Source of the DNA: Marinomonas fungiae
Lineage (GTDB): Bacteria; Pseudomonadota; Gammaproteobacteria; Pseudomonadales; Marinomonadaceae
NCBI RefSeq assembly: GCF_001418205.1
Contig: NZ_LIQF01000008.1
Location: 62,001 to 126,000, forward strand
Direction: 5' to 3'
DNA length: 64,000 nucleotides
Shown here: positions 40,810 through 50,931 of the stretch, one piece after another
Layout of the letters: each line of letters begins with the position of its first letter
Numbering within the stretch: position 1 is the first letter of the stretch
Made by a program: the position numbers and the translations under genes
Notes under the pieces: model-generated
The model's input: the letters and a program-made list of their open reading frames with translations, nothing else
Told to the model about the DNA's origin: nothing
Database searches by the model: none

Positions 40810-40843
40810 TTGAGGCGTGATCGCGTAGCATACGTTTGATTTT

Positions 40844-40875
40844 ATAAGGCCTCTTGATGAGGCCTTATTTTATTT
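40844..40875 (+). terminator. terminator of prfB-lysS
   Basis: Stem ATAAGGCCTC / GAGGCCTTAT (10 bp, loop TTGAT) followed by TTTATTTT. Confidence 0.85.
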
Positions 40876-40965
40876 TGGCTAGCTGTTTAAAGGGTATCGT
40901 TTCTAGGTATCTCCCTTTAAAAATAAAGCCCTTTGAACTTAATAAGCTTTTACAGAGAGAGTAAT

Positions 40966-42021
40966 ATGAGCCGTTTTTGGACCGATAAAATCGCTTCTCT
41001 TGACCCATATGTGCCAGGGGAGCAACCACAAGATAAGCAATACATTAAGCTTAATACCAACGAAAGCCCATACAGCCCATCGCCAAAAGCACTGGCTGCG
41101 ATGCAAGAGCAGGTGAGTGAAAAGCTACGTCTTTACCCTGATCCAAACTGTCAGGTATTGAAGAGTGCCTTGGCTAACGCCTACGGTGTTGAGGCCAATC
41201 AAGTATTCGTAGGTAATGGCTCCGATGAAGTGCTAGCGTTGGCTTTCCAAGGCTACTTTGCGGGTGGTAAACCACTGGCGTTTGCGGACATCACTTACAG
41301 CTTCTACAAGGTTTACGCTAACTTATACGATATTAAGCCGCATATCATTCCGCTAACGGAAAACTTTGATATTGATCCGGCGGACTACGAAAACCTAGAG
41401 GTATCGGGGGTTGTGGTTACCAACCCAAATGCGCCAACCGGTAAGGCACTGCCACTTTCTGATATCGAGAAAGTACTCAAAGCAAACCCTGATGTGGTGG
41501 TGTTGGTCGATGAGGCTTATGTGGACTTTGGTGCGCAAAGCGCTGTGTCTTTGGTGAATCAATACCCGAACCTAATGGTGGTACAAACCTTCTCTAAATC
41601 TCGTGCACTAGCGGGTATTCGTGTCGGTTACGCGATTGCTCAACCTGAATTAATCGATGGCCTAGAGCGTCTGAAAAACTCATTCAACTCTTACCCAGTT
41701 GACCGTATTGCCCTTGCAGGTGCAACGGCTGCAGTAGAGGATGCGGACTACCTTAAAGAGATCTGCGACAAGACCATCGCTACCCGTGAGTGGACCGTTG
41801 TGGAACTTGAAAAGTTAGGTTTCTCAGTATTGCCATCGGCGACCAATTTCGTGTTTGCAACGCACCCAGATAAAGAAGCGGAAGCCTTGTACCTAAGCCT
41901 AAAAGAGCAGGGTATCTTAGTACGTTACTTTGGTAAGAAGCCACGAATCGGTGATTTCCTACGTATTACGATTGGTACGGATGCGGAAATGGCTGCTTTG
42001 ATTGATGCGCTAAAAGCTTAG
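40966..42021 (+). CDS. hisC: histidinol-phosphate aminotransferase
   Basis: A 351-residue class I/II PLP aminotransferase of the HisC family. The opening IKLNTNESPYSPSPKAL, the central LVDEAYVDFG, and the PLP lysine motif QTFSKSRALAGIRVGY are present. It converts imidazole-acetol phosphate to histidinol phosphate; some homologues also use aromatic amino acids. ATG 40966 has a GAGAGAG ribosome site. It stands alone, away from other his genes, so an aromatic or broad-specificity role is possible. Confidence 0.88.
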   Translation: MSRFWTDKIASLDPYVPGEQPQDKQYIKLNTNESPYSPSPKALAAMQEQVSEKLRLYPDPNCQVLKSALANAYGVEANQVFVGNGSDEVLALAFQGYFAGGKPLAFADITYSFYKVYANLYDIKPHIIPLTENFDIDPADYENLEVSGVVVTNPNAPTGKALPLSDIEKVLKANPDVVVLVDEAYVDFGAQSAVSLVNQYPNLMVVQTFSKSRALAGIRVGYAIAQPELIDGLERLKNSFNSYPVDRIALAGATAAVEDADYLKEICDKTIATREWTVVELEKLGFSVLPSATNFVFATHPDKEAEALYLSLKEQGILVRYFGKKPRIGDFLRITIGTDAEMAALIDALKA

Positions 42022-42038
42022 TTCTTATTTGTGTCGAT

Positions 42039-42072
42039 AAAAGGCTAGGGTCATGAGGCTCTGGCCTTTTTT
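42039..42072 (+). terminator. terminator of hisC
   Basis: AAAAGGC-TAGGG paired with CTCTG-GCCTTTT through wobble pairs, then TTTTATTTT. The T-run makes it a likely rho-independent terminator. Confidence 0.65.
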
Positions 42073-42322
42073 ATTTTGAGTAACAATTTGATTAGAAAAT
42101 AGACGATATTCAGCCTGTGGCCATTTTCTTAATGAGGAAAAATAAATGCGATAAATTACATTATCTCTAGCTAAAGGGTATAAATGAGAAAGATATGAGT
42201 AATGGCTATTTTGATGCTTGAGTATAATATAAAAAATTGAGTTTTATGTTGTCTAAATGCTTGATTTAAGATGTTTTTCTAATGGTTTTGGGGGCTTTTC
42301 GAATGTAATACTTTAGTCCAAA

Positions 42323-42350
42323 TTACGACTCCCCATAAAGTTTCTATACT
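42323..42350 (+). promoter_or_regulatory. candidate promoter of the CoA-transferase gene
   Basis: A -10 like TATACT (42345-42350) with TTACGA at 42323-42328 as a weak -35 at 16 bases. The intervening TACGACTCCCC is conspicuous. Predicted transcript start about 42357, leaving about 118 bases of leader. Confidence 0.4.
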
Positions 42351-42475
42351 TGCCGCACTTTGATCTTTGTCACCAATATCCCTCCTTTTGAAAGCTTCTC
42401 AGCCAATAGAAATGCGTGTTGAAAGAGGCCTTATTGGTTCATTGATAAACAATAATAAAGAATAAAGGTTTTGGC

Positions 42476-43996
42476 ATGCAGTTAGAGAGAATTAGAAACA
42501 TCAGTTTACGCGATAAAGTCATGTCTGCTGAGCAGGCAAGCGAATTTATCAAAGATGGCATGACCGTTGGTATGAGTGGTTTTACGCGGGCAGGAGAAGC
42601 TAAAGCGGTACCGAAAGCCTTGGCCGAGCGCTGTAAACAACAGCCGATTAAGATCAATCTCATGACCGGCGCCTCATTAGGTAATGATCTGGATAAGATT
42701 CTAACGGAATCGGGCAGTCTAGCTCGTCGAATGCCCTTTCAGGTGGACACCACATTACGTAAAGCCATCAACAATGGTGAGGTCATGTTTATTGATCAGC
42801 ATTTATCTGAAATGGTGGAGCAATTACGTAATCACCAATTAACACGCCCAGACGTGGCCATTATTGAAGCGGTTGCCATTACCGAAGAAGGGCATATCGT
42901 ACCGACCACATCAGTGGGTAATTCTGCCAGCTTTGCGGTGTTTGCCGAAAAAGTCATCGTCGAAATCAATACTCTACACAGCGACAAGCTTGAAGGTTTG
43001 CACGATATTTACATTCCTTCTTATCGTCCATCTCGTACACCTTTGCCCTTAGAAAAGGTGGATGATCGTATTGGTTGTACGGCGATTCCAATCCCACCTG
43101 AAAAGATTGCTGGTATTGTCTTTACCAGCACACCGGATTCTTATTCAACAGTTTCTGGTCCTGATGTCGAAACAGCTGCGATTGCAGGTCATCTTGTCCG
43201 CTTCTTAAAGGATGAAGTAGCACAAGGGCGCTTGCCTAAGAATCTTGGTCCATTACAGGCTGGTATCGGTAATATTGCCAATGCTGTGATGATGGGGTTA
43301 TTGGACTCTGATTTCGAAGACCTGACTATGTACTCAGAAGTACTGCAAGATTCGACGTTTGATTTGATCGATGCGGGTAAGCTGCGTTTTGCGTCAGGTT
43401 GTTCCGTGATCTTATCTGAGCGCATGAACTCAAAAGTATTCGACAATATTGAAGCGTACCAAGACAAACTGGTGCTTCGCCCGCAAGAAATGTCTAATCA
43501 CCCTGAGATCGTACGCCGTTTAGGTATTATCGCGGTCAACACAGCTCTTGAGTTTGACCTATATGGTAACGTGAATTCTACCCACGTCTGTGGCACAAAA
43601 ATGATGAATGGTATTGGCGGTTCCGGTGACTTTGCGCGTAATGCCAATATGTCGATTTTCGTGACCAAGTCGATTGCCAAAAACAGAGCGATTTCAAGTG
43701 TCGTACCTATGGTGAGCCATGTGGATCACACCGAACACGATGTGGACATTCTGGTTACCGATCAAGGTTTAGCGGATCTTCGTGGTCTAGCCCCACGTGA
43801 GCGTGCTGTGCGTGTCATTCAAAATTGTGTTCATCCAGATTATCGCCATCAGTTAATGAGCTACTTTGAGCGTGCCTGTGTTCGTGGCGGTCACACGCCG
43901 CATTTGATCGAAGAGGCATTTAGCTGGCATGTGAATTTAGAAAAACATGGCACTATGCATCTTGAGCACAAACAGAGTTGTGATTCACAGCAATAA
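42476..43996 (+). CDS. acetyl-CoA hydrolase/succinate CoA-transferase family protein
   Basis: A 506-residue protein of the two-domain acetyl-CoA hydrolase/transferase family. N-terminal domain around MTVGMSGFTRAGEAKAVP; the C-terminal domain contains MYSEVLQDS, whose Glu matches the catalytic glutamate that carries CoA in succinate:acetate CoA-transferases (AarC/SCACT). It may exchange CoA among acetate, succinate or propionate, or release CoA. The nearest relatives would be needed to decide. An ATG with AAGGTTTTGGC upstream is the start; the gene is followed by a convergent SDR gene. Confidence 0.85.
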   Translation: MQLERIRNISLRDKVMSAEQASEFIKDGMTVGMSGFTRAGEAKAVPKALAERCKQQPIKINLMTGASLGNDLDKILTESGSLARRMPFQVDTTLRKAINNGEVMFIDQHLSEMVEQLRNHQLTRPDVAIIEAVAITEEGHIVPTTSVGNSASFAVFAEKVIVEINTLHSDKLEGLHDIYIPSYRPSRTPLPLEKVDDRIGCTAIPIPPEKIAGIVFTSTPDSYSTVSGPDVETAAIAGHLVRFLKDEVAQGRLPKNLGPLQAGIGNIANAVMMGLLDSDFEDLTMYSEVLQDSTFDLIDAGKLRFASGCSVILSERMNSKVFDNIEAYQDKLVLRPQEMSNHPEIVRRLGIIAVNTALEFDLYGNVNSTHVCGTKMMNGIGGSGDFARNANMSIFVTKSIAKNRAISSVVPMVSHVDHTEHDVDILVTDQGLADLRGLAPRERAVRVIQNCVHPDYRHQLMSYFERACVRGGHTPHLIEEAFSWHVNLEKHGTMHLEHKQSCDSQQ

Positions 43997-44005
43997 CAAG
44001 ATCAA

Positions 44006-44039
44006 AGAACAGGGTGCGCAGTCATGGGCATCCTGTTCT
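44006..44039. terminator. stem-loop between convergent CoA-transferase and SDR genes
   Basis: AGAACAGGGTGC pairs with GCATCCTGTTCT (12 bp, one G:U) around a 10-base loop. There is no U-tract on either side, so it may be a factor-assisted bidirectional terminator. Confidence 0.5.
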
Positions 44040-44053
44040 GAGGCTTACACAAG

Positions 44054-44692
44054 CTAGTTTAGAATTTGATCGATAGGAGTTTCACCCCTAAACAGTTCGA
44101 CGATTTTGATCTTGCTGTCATCGTTATCAATGCAGTAACAAATAGCATCCGCCACATCTGCACGGGAAATGTTCATTTGCTCGATGGTGTCAGGGCGTTG
44201 TGTTGTATAACCGCCAGTGGGCAAATCATTCGTTAACTTACCAGGTCTAAGGATTGTATAGGGTAGGCTGGTAATGGTTAGGTATTCATCGGTGATATGC
44301 TTAGCCACCATGTAAGGTTTCAAACTTTGATTTATCTCATCTGGGTCGTCGGCACCAAATGAGCTGAGTTGAATAAAGTGTTCAACACTTGGTTCTTCTT
44401 CGGCATAGTCTATGGCGCGTTTTGCCGCCCAAAGATCCACCAGTAACGTTTTATCACAGCCTGTAGAGCTACCTGAACCTGCGGCAAACACAACAGTGTT
44501 TACATTGTGAAAAGCATCACTGAAATCGTCTTCAAGGTTAACCTGATAAACCTCTAGATTCGGATGTGATAGTTCGCTGGCACGCTGTGTGTCTCGGACT
44601 AAGGCACGGACCTTATGTCCTCGATTGAGAAGGGTGTGACACACTTTTTGTCCGACTTGGCCGGTTGCGCCGATTACCAAAATAGTAGACAT
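44054..44692 (-). CDS. NAD(P)-binding atypical SDR (NmrA-like)
   Basis: A 212-residue Rossmann protein with an N-terminal GATGQVGQKV nucleotide loop (residues 8-17). The FAAGSGSSTG and IQLSSFGADDPDEI segments fit the SDR_a5/YwnB-like group that often lacks the full catalytic YxxxK (here PYMVAKHI gives Y-x3-K). The substrate is unknown. It stands alone, convergent with the CoA-transferase. Confidence 0.75.
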   Translation of the reverse strand: MSTILVIGATGQVGQKVCHTLLNRGHKVRALVRDTQRASELSHPNLEVYQVNLEDDFSDAFHNVNTVVFAAGSGSSTGCDKTLLVDLWAAKRAIDYAEEEPSVEHFIQLSSFGADDPDEINQSLKPYMVAKHITDEYLTITSLPYTILRPGKLTNDLPTGGYTTQRPDTIEQMNISRADVADAICYCIDNDDSKIKIVELFRGETPIDQILN

Positions 44693-44801
44693 GGTTATTG
44701 GCCTCTGCTTTGAAATTTACTTAAGCTTAGCCAATAAGTGAGCAGTTAATGTGAAGGAATAGGTGCTTTCACAGTGTCTTGATAGTCTGTAGGAATTATT
44801 C

Positions 44802-44887
44802 AAAGGCGGTATAAGGCACCGCCTTTATATCTCAGATCAAACGCATCTGAGTGATGAGATATCACAGCTAAAACAATAACTGTGATA
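44802..44887 (-). terminator. cluster of hairpins after dxs (probable terminator)
   Basis: Three stem-loops follow the dxs stop on the minus strand: TATCACAG / CTGTGATA (44860-44867, 44880-44887), CTCAGAT / ATCTGAG (44831-44850) and AAAGGCGGT / ACCGCCTTT (44802-44810, 44818-44826). The last is followed on the minus strand by GAATAATT, a weak U-tract. Confidence 0.5.
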
Positions 44888-44899
44888 GCGATAGGCTGG

Positions 44900-46789
44900 T
44901 TATAAAGAGGCAAGTTTATTTTGGATACTTGCCAAAATGCCATCTGGGTCAAGGCCAATACGCTGAAGCATAGCACCATGGCTGGCGTGCTCTTCATAGC
45001 GGTCAGGTAAACCAAGATGAAGCACGGGGGGTGCGATGCCTTGACTTTGTAAAAACTCACTTACCGCAGAGCCAGCGCCACCCATAATGGCATTTTCTTC
45101 GATGGTGACAAACAGCTTAGCATCTTTTTGTGCAAGCAACGCTGCCTCATCAAGCGGCTTTACAAAACGCATGTCTAGCAAGGTGGCATCTAAGGTTTTC
45201 GCCGCCAAAAGAGCATCATACGTTGGTCGACCAAAGCCGCAAATTACGATGCCAGATTGACCTTGGTGTAACGTACGTGACTTACCAATCTCGATAGTCT
45301 CTAACGTGTTTTCAATCTTTACCCCGCGACCAGTTCCACGAGGATAGCGCACCGCAGCTGGCCCTTGATATTGATAACCAGTGTTTAGCAATTTACGGCA
45401 CTCATTCTCATCAGAGGGAGCCATAATGATCATTTTGGGTACGCAGCGAAGGTAGCTTAAATCGTATGCCCCAGCGTGAGTTGGACCGTCTTCGCCAACG
45501 AGACCCGCGCGGTCTATAGCGAATAACACATCAAGATTTTGCAGGGCTACATCGTGAATGAGTTGATCGTAGGCGCGTTGTAAAAAGGTCGAGTAAATAG
45601 CGACGACTGGTTTTAAACCATCGCAGGCCATACCGGCCGCAAGGGTGACTGCGTGTTGCTCAGCAATGGCCACATCAAAGTAGCGATCAGGGTAGCTATC
45701 GGCAAATTCAATCAAATCCGAGCCTTCTTTCATGGCGGGGGTAATCGCGATGAGACGTGAATCTTGCTCTGCGGCATCACATATCCAGCGACCGAAGATA
45801 TTGCTGTACTTCGGCAAAGAGGGTTGCTGTGATTCAGTAATTGGTTTTGGGTCCGGCTCAACTTTATTGATCGCGTGGTAGCCAATTGGATCGCCTTCGG
45901 CGGGCTCAAAGCCTTTGCCTTTTTTGGTGATCACGTGAAGAAACTGAGGGCCTTTGCGATCTTTCAAATTACTGAGGGTTTGCGTGAGCAGTTCAATGTC
46001 ATGGCCGTCAATGGGGCCGATATAGTTGAAACCTAACTCTTCAAAGATGGTGCCAGGGGCCACCATGCCTTTCATGTGTTCTTCCGCTTTACGAGCAAGC
46101 TCTAAGGCCGATGGCATTCCTGAAAAAACCTTGCGGCCACCCTCGCGGATATTTTCATAGGTTTTACTGGCCCAGATGCGAGCTAGAGAGCTTGATAAGG
46201 CACCCGCAGGTTTGGAAATCGACATTTCATTGTCGTTCAAGACAACCAGCATGTCGGCTTCTACATCACCGGCATGATTGAGGGCTTCAAATGCCATACC
46301 GGCAGACATAGCACCATCGCCAATAATTGCGACGGCTTTACGATTCGTCTTAAGTTGACGAGCCGCGAGCGCCATGCCCAAAGCCGCGCCGATAGACGTA
46401 CTTGAGTGTCCTACACCAAAGGTATCGAACTCACTTTCTTCGCGCTTAGGAAAACCAGAGATGCCGTTTTCTTGGCGTATTGTCAGTAACGCATCCCGAC
46501 GACCGGTTAAGATTTTATGAGGATACGCTTGATGGCCTACATCCCACACTAAACGATCTTCAGGGGTATTGAATACATAATGCAGTGCTACGGTTAATTC
46601 AATAACACCTAAACCAGCACCAAAATGACCGCCTGTTTGCCCGACGCTGTAAAGCATGTAAGCACGCAGTTCTCTGACGAGCGTAGAAAGCTCTTTTTTA
46701 GTCAGCTTGCGCAAATCAGCCGGACTGTTAATCTGGTCTAATAGTGGCGTCAAAGGACGCGATGTTGGTATCGTTTCGAACATGGGCAC
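44900..46789 (-). CDS. dxs: 1-deoxy-D-xylulose-5-phosphate synthase
   Basis: A 629-residue TPP enzyme that makes DXP from pyruvate and glyceraldehyde 3-phosphate, the first step of the MEP isoprenoid pathway. The TPP-binding region [15 protein letters not shown] ... [10 protein letters not shown], transketolase-type central domain ([14 protein letters not shown]) and the C-terminal domain are all present. It is the third gene of xseB-ispA-dxs on the minus strand, 43 bases after ispA. Confidence 0.96.
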   Translation of the reverse strand: MPMFETIPTSRPLTPLLDQINSPADLRKLTKKELSTLVRELRAYMLYSVGQTGGHFGAGLGVIELTVALHYVFNTPEDRLVWDVGHQAYPHKILTGRRDALLTIRQENGISGFPKREESEFDTFGVGHSSTSIGAALGMALAARQLKTNRKAVAIIGDGAMSAGMAFEALNHAGDVEADMLVVLNDNEMSISKPAGALSSSLARIWASKTYENIREGGRKVFSGMPSALELARKAEEHMKGMVAPGTIFEELGFNYIGPIDGHDIELLTQTLSNLKDRKGPQFLHVITKKGKGFEPAEGDPIGYHAINKVEPDPKPITESQQPSLPKYSNIFGRWICDAAEQDSRLIAITPAMKEGSDLIEFADSYPDRYFDVAIAEQHAVTLAAGMACDGLKPVVAIYSTFLQRAYDQLIHDVALQNLDVLFAIDRAGLVGEDGPTHAGAYDLSYLRCVPKMIIMAPSDENECRKLLNTGYQYQGPAAVRYPRGTGRGVKIENTLETIEIGKSRTLHQGQSGIVICGFGRPTYDALLAAKTLDATLLDMRFVKPLDEAALLAQKDAKLFVTIEENAIMGGAGSAVSEFLQSQGIAPPVLHLGLPDRYEEHASHGAMLQRIGLDPDGILASIQNKLASL

Positions 46790-46832
46790 CGGAAGGTCAC
46801 TTATTCTGTCTTAAATATAGCGGGGCATTATA

Positions 46833-47714
46833 TCAGTGGTTGCGGGCAATAATATAGTTAGCTAACTCGACTAATGGTGTCGCTTTTGGGCCAAACGACA
46901 TTACTTGCTCAATTGCATCGTCATGAAGGCGTTTTGCCAGCGCTTGAGCGCCTTCTAGGCCGAGTAATTTGGGGTAGGTTGGCTTATTTGCATCGGCATC
47001 AGAAAATTGCGTTTTGCCCAGTGTTTGCGTATCACTGGTTATGTCTATGATGTCGTCTTGCACTTGGAACGCTAATCCAATAGCGGCCGCATAATTATCT
47101 AACGCCTGCAATTGGTCGGTATTGGTCACGCCAACGCTTTGAGCCCCCATTCTGACGGCTGCTCGAATAATTGCGCCAGTTTTATGACGATGCATTAACT
47201 CTAACTCTTCTAGAGTCATTTCTTTATTAACATTTGATAGATCAATCATTTGGCCTGTTACCATGCCCAAACGACCGGAAGCTTGTTGCAAGGTGTTAAT
47301 CACCGCAAGCTGTGTGGAAGCTTGGTTTAGTTTTTCTTGGCACAAAAGTTCGAAAGCATAGGTTTGTAAAGCATCGCCGGCTAGGATTGCAGTGGCTTCG
47401 TCAAACTGGATATGACAGGTTGGTTTGCCGCGACGCAAATCATCGTCGTCCATGGCCGGTAGATCGTCATGAATCAATGAGTACGCATGGATCGATTCAA
47501 CTGCCGCAGCACAAGCATCGGTAAGCTCATTAGGCTCATCGAATAGTTGTGCAACCGCATAAGTTAGCATTGGACGAACACGCTTACCGCCATTAAAAAG
47601 GCTGTAACGCATGGCTTCTTGGAGACCATTGGCTGGCGCATAGTCGGATAAGGTTTGATCTAAGTAGCGGTTAACGCGCTCGCAAGCATAGTGCGAAAAT
47701 TGCTCAAGGTTCAC
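46833..47714 (-). CDS. ispA: farnesyl diphosphate synthase
   Basis: A 293-residue polyprenyl synthase condensing DMAPP/IPP to FPP. The first Asp-rich motif is DDLPAMDDDD (about residues 80-89) and the second is DDIID. The GGKRVRPML substrate pocket lies before it. It overlaps xseB by ATGA. Confidence 0.95.
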   Translation of the reverse strand: MNLEQFSHYACERVNRYLDQTLSDYAPANGLQEAMRYSLFNGGKRVRPMLTYAVAQLFDEPNELTDACAAAVESIHAYSLIHDDLPAMDDDDLRRGKPTCHIQFDEATAILAGDALQTYAFELLCQEKLNQASTQLAVINTLQQASGRLGMVTGQMIDLSNVNKEMTLEELELMHRHKTGAIIRAAVRMGAQSVGVTNTDQLQALDNYAAAIGLAFQVQDDIIDITSDTQTLGKTQFSDADANKPTYPKLLGLEGAQALAKRLHDDAIEQVMSFGPKATPLVELANYIIARNH

Positions 47715-47953
47715 TGTTCAGATTCCGGGTCAAAGTTTTCAAGGCGCTCGCCATCATTGGTTTCCAGTAGAATTTGGACTTTTTGCTCTGCTTGTGTCAG
47801 GACAGACTGGCAATCTTGGCTCAGCTTTACACCTTTCTCAAAGGCTTTGAGCGCATCTTCAAGGGATAATTGGTTAGATTCAAGTTGCGCAACAATGGTT
47901 TCGAGTTCTGTTAAATTTTCTTCGAAATGGCGCACGCTAGTTTTACGAGACAT
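47711..47953 (-). CDS. xseB: exodeoxyribonuclease VII small subunit
   Basis: An 80-residue acidic helical protein with the XseB pattern FEENLTELETIVAQLESNQLSLEDALKAFEKG (residues 9-40). It is the small subunit of exonuclease VII, usually first in the xseB-ispA-dxs operon as here. The large subunit xseA is not in the window. Confidence 0.93.
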   Translation of the reverse strand: MSRKTSVRHFEENLTELETIVAQLESNQLSLEDALKAFEKGVKLSQDCQSVLTQAEQKVQILLETNDGERLENFDPESEQ

Positions 47954-47980
47954 AATGACTTCTCTTTTGGTAACCTACAA

Positions 47981-48033
47981 TTTGTAACAGAATTCCGCAT
48001 AATTCACGAGTGATGTCACTCTAGAGTTACAAA
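47981..48033. repeat. nested inverted repeats in the xseB/pomA divergent region
   Basis: An outer pair TTTGTAAC / GTTACAAA (47981-47988, 48026-48033) encloses an inner GAGTGA-TG-TCACTC (48008-48021). The arms have different centres. Such elements can be operators; none matches a known site I can name. Confidence 0.5.
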
Positions 48034-48123
48034 ATAGTAACGGCAGAATAAGACGCGCCGCTAGTATTTGTTTAAAATGGAAGAAGTTGAGTCGCATTAT
48101 AGCTTTATTCGTAGGAGACGTGT

Positions 48124-48879
48124 GTGGATATCGCAACGTTATTAGGTCTGATAGGTTCGTTTGCAATCGTCCTGATGGCAATTTTGTTGGGTGGTTCCGC
48201 GGGGATGTTCCTTGACCCTGCATCGGTGTTGATCGTTTTGATTGGCTCGACCTTCGTTGTGTTAATGCAGTATCCCTTGGGGCAATTCCTTGGCGCAGGA
48301 AAATCTGCCGCCAAAGCCTTCATGTTCAAAAGTGTGCCGATGGATACTCTGATCGACGAAATCTATGGTTTAGCCGATGAGGCGCGTAAAGGCGGTTTGC
48401 TGTCTTTAGAGGGAAAAGAAGTGAGCCACCCATTCTTGTCGAAAGGCATTCAGATGCTGGTGGATGGTCATGATGGTTCTGTCGTTCGTGCTCAGCTTTC
48501 CAAGGATATGAACTTGGCTTTTGCGCGACATGATACTGGCGCTAAGGTGTTTAAAGCCTTTGGTGATGTTGGGCCTGCGATGGGCATGATCGGTACCCTT
48601 GTCGGTCTGGTGCAGATGCTGGCAAACATGGATGACCCAAAAGCGATCGGTCCGGCGATGGCCGTCGCCCTTCTAACGACCTTGTACGGTGCGATGTTGG
48701 CAAACATGGTGTGTTTGCCGATCCAAGCTAAATTATCCACTCGTGCTAATGAAGAATTGCTGTGTCAGCAATTAATTCTGGATGCTTTGCTTGCGATTCA
48801 AGCTGGTCAAAACCCTCGTGTGCTTGATGGTGCATTGAAAACTTACCTTGCTGAAGGCAAACGAACAGAACGTGAATAA
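48124..48879 (+). CDS. pomA: flagellar motor stator protein PomA (MotA family)
   Basis: A 251-residue stator subunit with four membrane helices and the PomA-type motif FGDVGPAMGMIGTLVGLVQML (third helix). The start is GTG with GGAG upstream. Together with PomB it forms the ion-driven stator; the closest match is to the Vibrio Na+ type. It is divergent from xseB-ispA-dxs and followed 32 bases later by pomB. Confidence 0.92.
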   Translation: MDIATLLGLIGSFAIVLMAILLGGSAGMFLDPASVLIVLIGSTFVVLMQYPLGQFLGAGKSAAKAFMFKSVPMDTLIDEIYGLADEARKGGLLSLEGKEVSHPFLSKGIQMLVDGHDGSVVRAQLSKDMNLAFARHDTGAKVFKAFGDVGPAMGMIGTLVGLVQMLANMDDPKAIGPAMAVALLTTLYGAMLANMVCLPIQAKLSTRANEELLCQQLILDALLAIQAGQNPRVLDGALKTYLAEGKRTERE

Positions 48880-48911
48880 TGTTCTCCTTAGTGGTACTGG
48901 ATGTTTGAATC

Positions 48912-49919
48912 ATGAGTGATGAAGAAGAAAACGACTGCCCCGAATGTATAGAAGGCCTGCCGGCCTACATGGGGACGTTTGCCGACTTGATGTCGTTGCT
49001 GATGTGTTTCTTCGTATTGCTGCTGTCATTTGCCGAAATGGATGTTTTGAAATTTAAGCAATTGGCCGGTTCGATGCGAGAAGCTTTTGGTGTGCAAAAG
49101 CAAATTGAGGCTGAGTCGATCCCTATGGGGACTTCGATTATTGCCCAAGAGTTTAGTCCTGGTCGACCAGAGCCAACGCCGATTAATGAAGTGCGACAAA
49201 AAGCCGATGATAGGCCTGAGAATACGCTAGAGGTTATGTGTAAGCCGGATTCTGCTGAGTTAAATGAGCAGGAAGGTGCAGGTCAACCCTCACCCAGTAC
49301 CGCGGTAGATATGACACAGGCTGATTTACAACGTCAGCAGCAAATTCAGCAAACGGAAGATAATGCTAAGCAAGTTGCTTCGGTAATGCGTGAGGAGATT
49401 TCAAAAGGTACGGTGGAAGTCGAAACCCAAGAAAGTACCATCACTATTCGTTTGAAAGATCGTGGTTCTTTCCAATCTGGTTCGGCGGAATTGAATTATG
49501 ACTTTATTCCCATTATTGACATGGTGCGAGATGTGTTGGTGGGGTTAGAAGGCAATATCGCCGTGGAAGGGCATACGGATAATATTCCAATTGATAGCCC
49601 GCGCTTCCGGTCTAACTGGCAGCTTTCATCTGCTCGTGCCATTGCGGTAGCGGAGGAATTGTTTTCAACTGGCCAGCTAGATCAAAATCGTTTCTCTGTG
49701 ACAGGATTCTCGGATACACGGCCTTTGGTGCCTAATGATACGCCGCAGAACCGCGCGACTAACCGACGGGTAGAAATTGTCATTCGTCAAAATGATTTGG
49801 CGCGAACCAATGTAATTGAGCCAGAATACCCACCTGGTATTGGCGGGGATCCTGCTACTGATGATTTATTCACCGAAGGCGACGGTGGATTCCGTTTGGA
49901 CCCGAATGAGATTTTCTAA
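48912..49919 (+). CDS. pomB: flagellar motor stator protein PomB (MotB family)
   Basis: A 335-residue stator subunit with one membrane helix (about residues 25-42) carrying the ion-binding Asp25 in TFADLMSLLMCFF, a linker, and a C-terminal OmpA-like peptidoglycan-binding domain (about 190-290; VEGHTDNIPI, NRATNRRVEI). The opening LPAYMGTFADLM and ESIPMGTSIIAQEFSPGRPEPTPI track Vibrio PomB closely, supporting sodium use. Other flagellar genes lie outside the window. Confidence 0.93.
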   Translation: MSDEEENDCPECIEGLPAYMGTFADLMSLLMCFFVLLLSFAEMDVLKFKQLAGSMREAFGVQKQIEAESIPMGTSIIAQEFSPGRPEPTPINEVRQKADDRPENTLEVMCKPDSAELNEQEGAGQPSPSTAVDMTQADLQRQQQIQQTEDNAKQVASVMREEISKGTVEVETQESTITIRLKDRGSFQSGSAELNYDFIPIIDMVRDVLVGLEGNIAVEGHTDNIPIDSPRFRSNWQLSSARAIAVAEELFSTGQLDQNRFSVTGFSDTRPLVPNDTPQNRATNRRVEIVIRQNDLARTNVIEPEYPPGIGGDPATDDLFTEGDGGFRLDPNEIF

Positions 49920-50831
<912 letters not shown>

Positions 50832-50854
50832 TTCTAAAATCGTTTAAATAAAAG

Positions 50855-50884
50855 AAGGCCGCATCATCATGCGGCCTTTTTTTA
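50855..50884 (+). terminator. terminator of dapB
   Basis: AAGGCCGCAT / ATGCGGCCTT with loop CATC, then TTTTTTT. Strong intrinsic terminator; the A-rich left side could also serve the convergent MarR gene. Confidence 0.9.
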
Positions 50885-50931
50885 TATTTCAAATATCTAC
50901 GAAAGATAATTTGTTGTCTAATCAAAACGGC

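Larger units (their letters stand above)
42022..42475. other. 454-bp AT-rich intergenic region upstream of the CoA-transferase gene
   Basis: The left side holds the hisC terminator (about 42039-42072: AAAAGGCTAGGG ... CTCTGGCCTTTT with G:U pairs, then T-run). The middle (42080-42300) is AT-rich without an ORF or repeat I can name. The right side has a promoter-like stretch (see the entry at 42323-42350) and a 5' leader of about 120 bases. Confidence 0.6.

Noticed and set aside
47975..48223. 82-residue minus-strand ORF over the pomA start
   Set aside because: Overlaps pomA coding and the divergent promoter with no ribosome site.
50832..50931. MarR regulator autoregulation from dapB side
   Set aside because: Only the dapB terminator is visible and no palindrome that fits a MarR operator.
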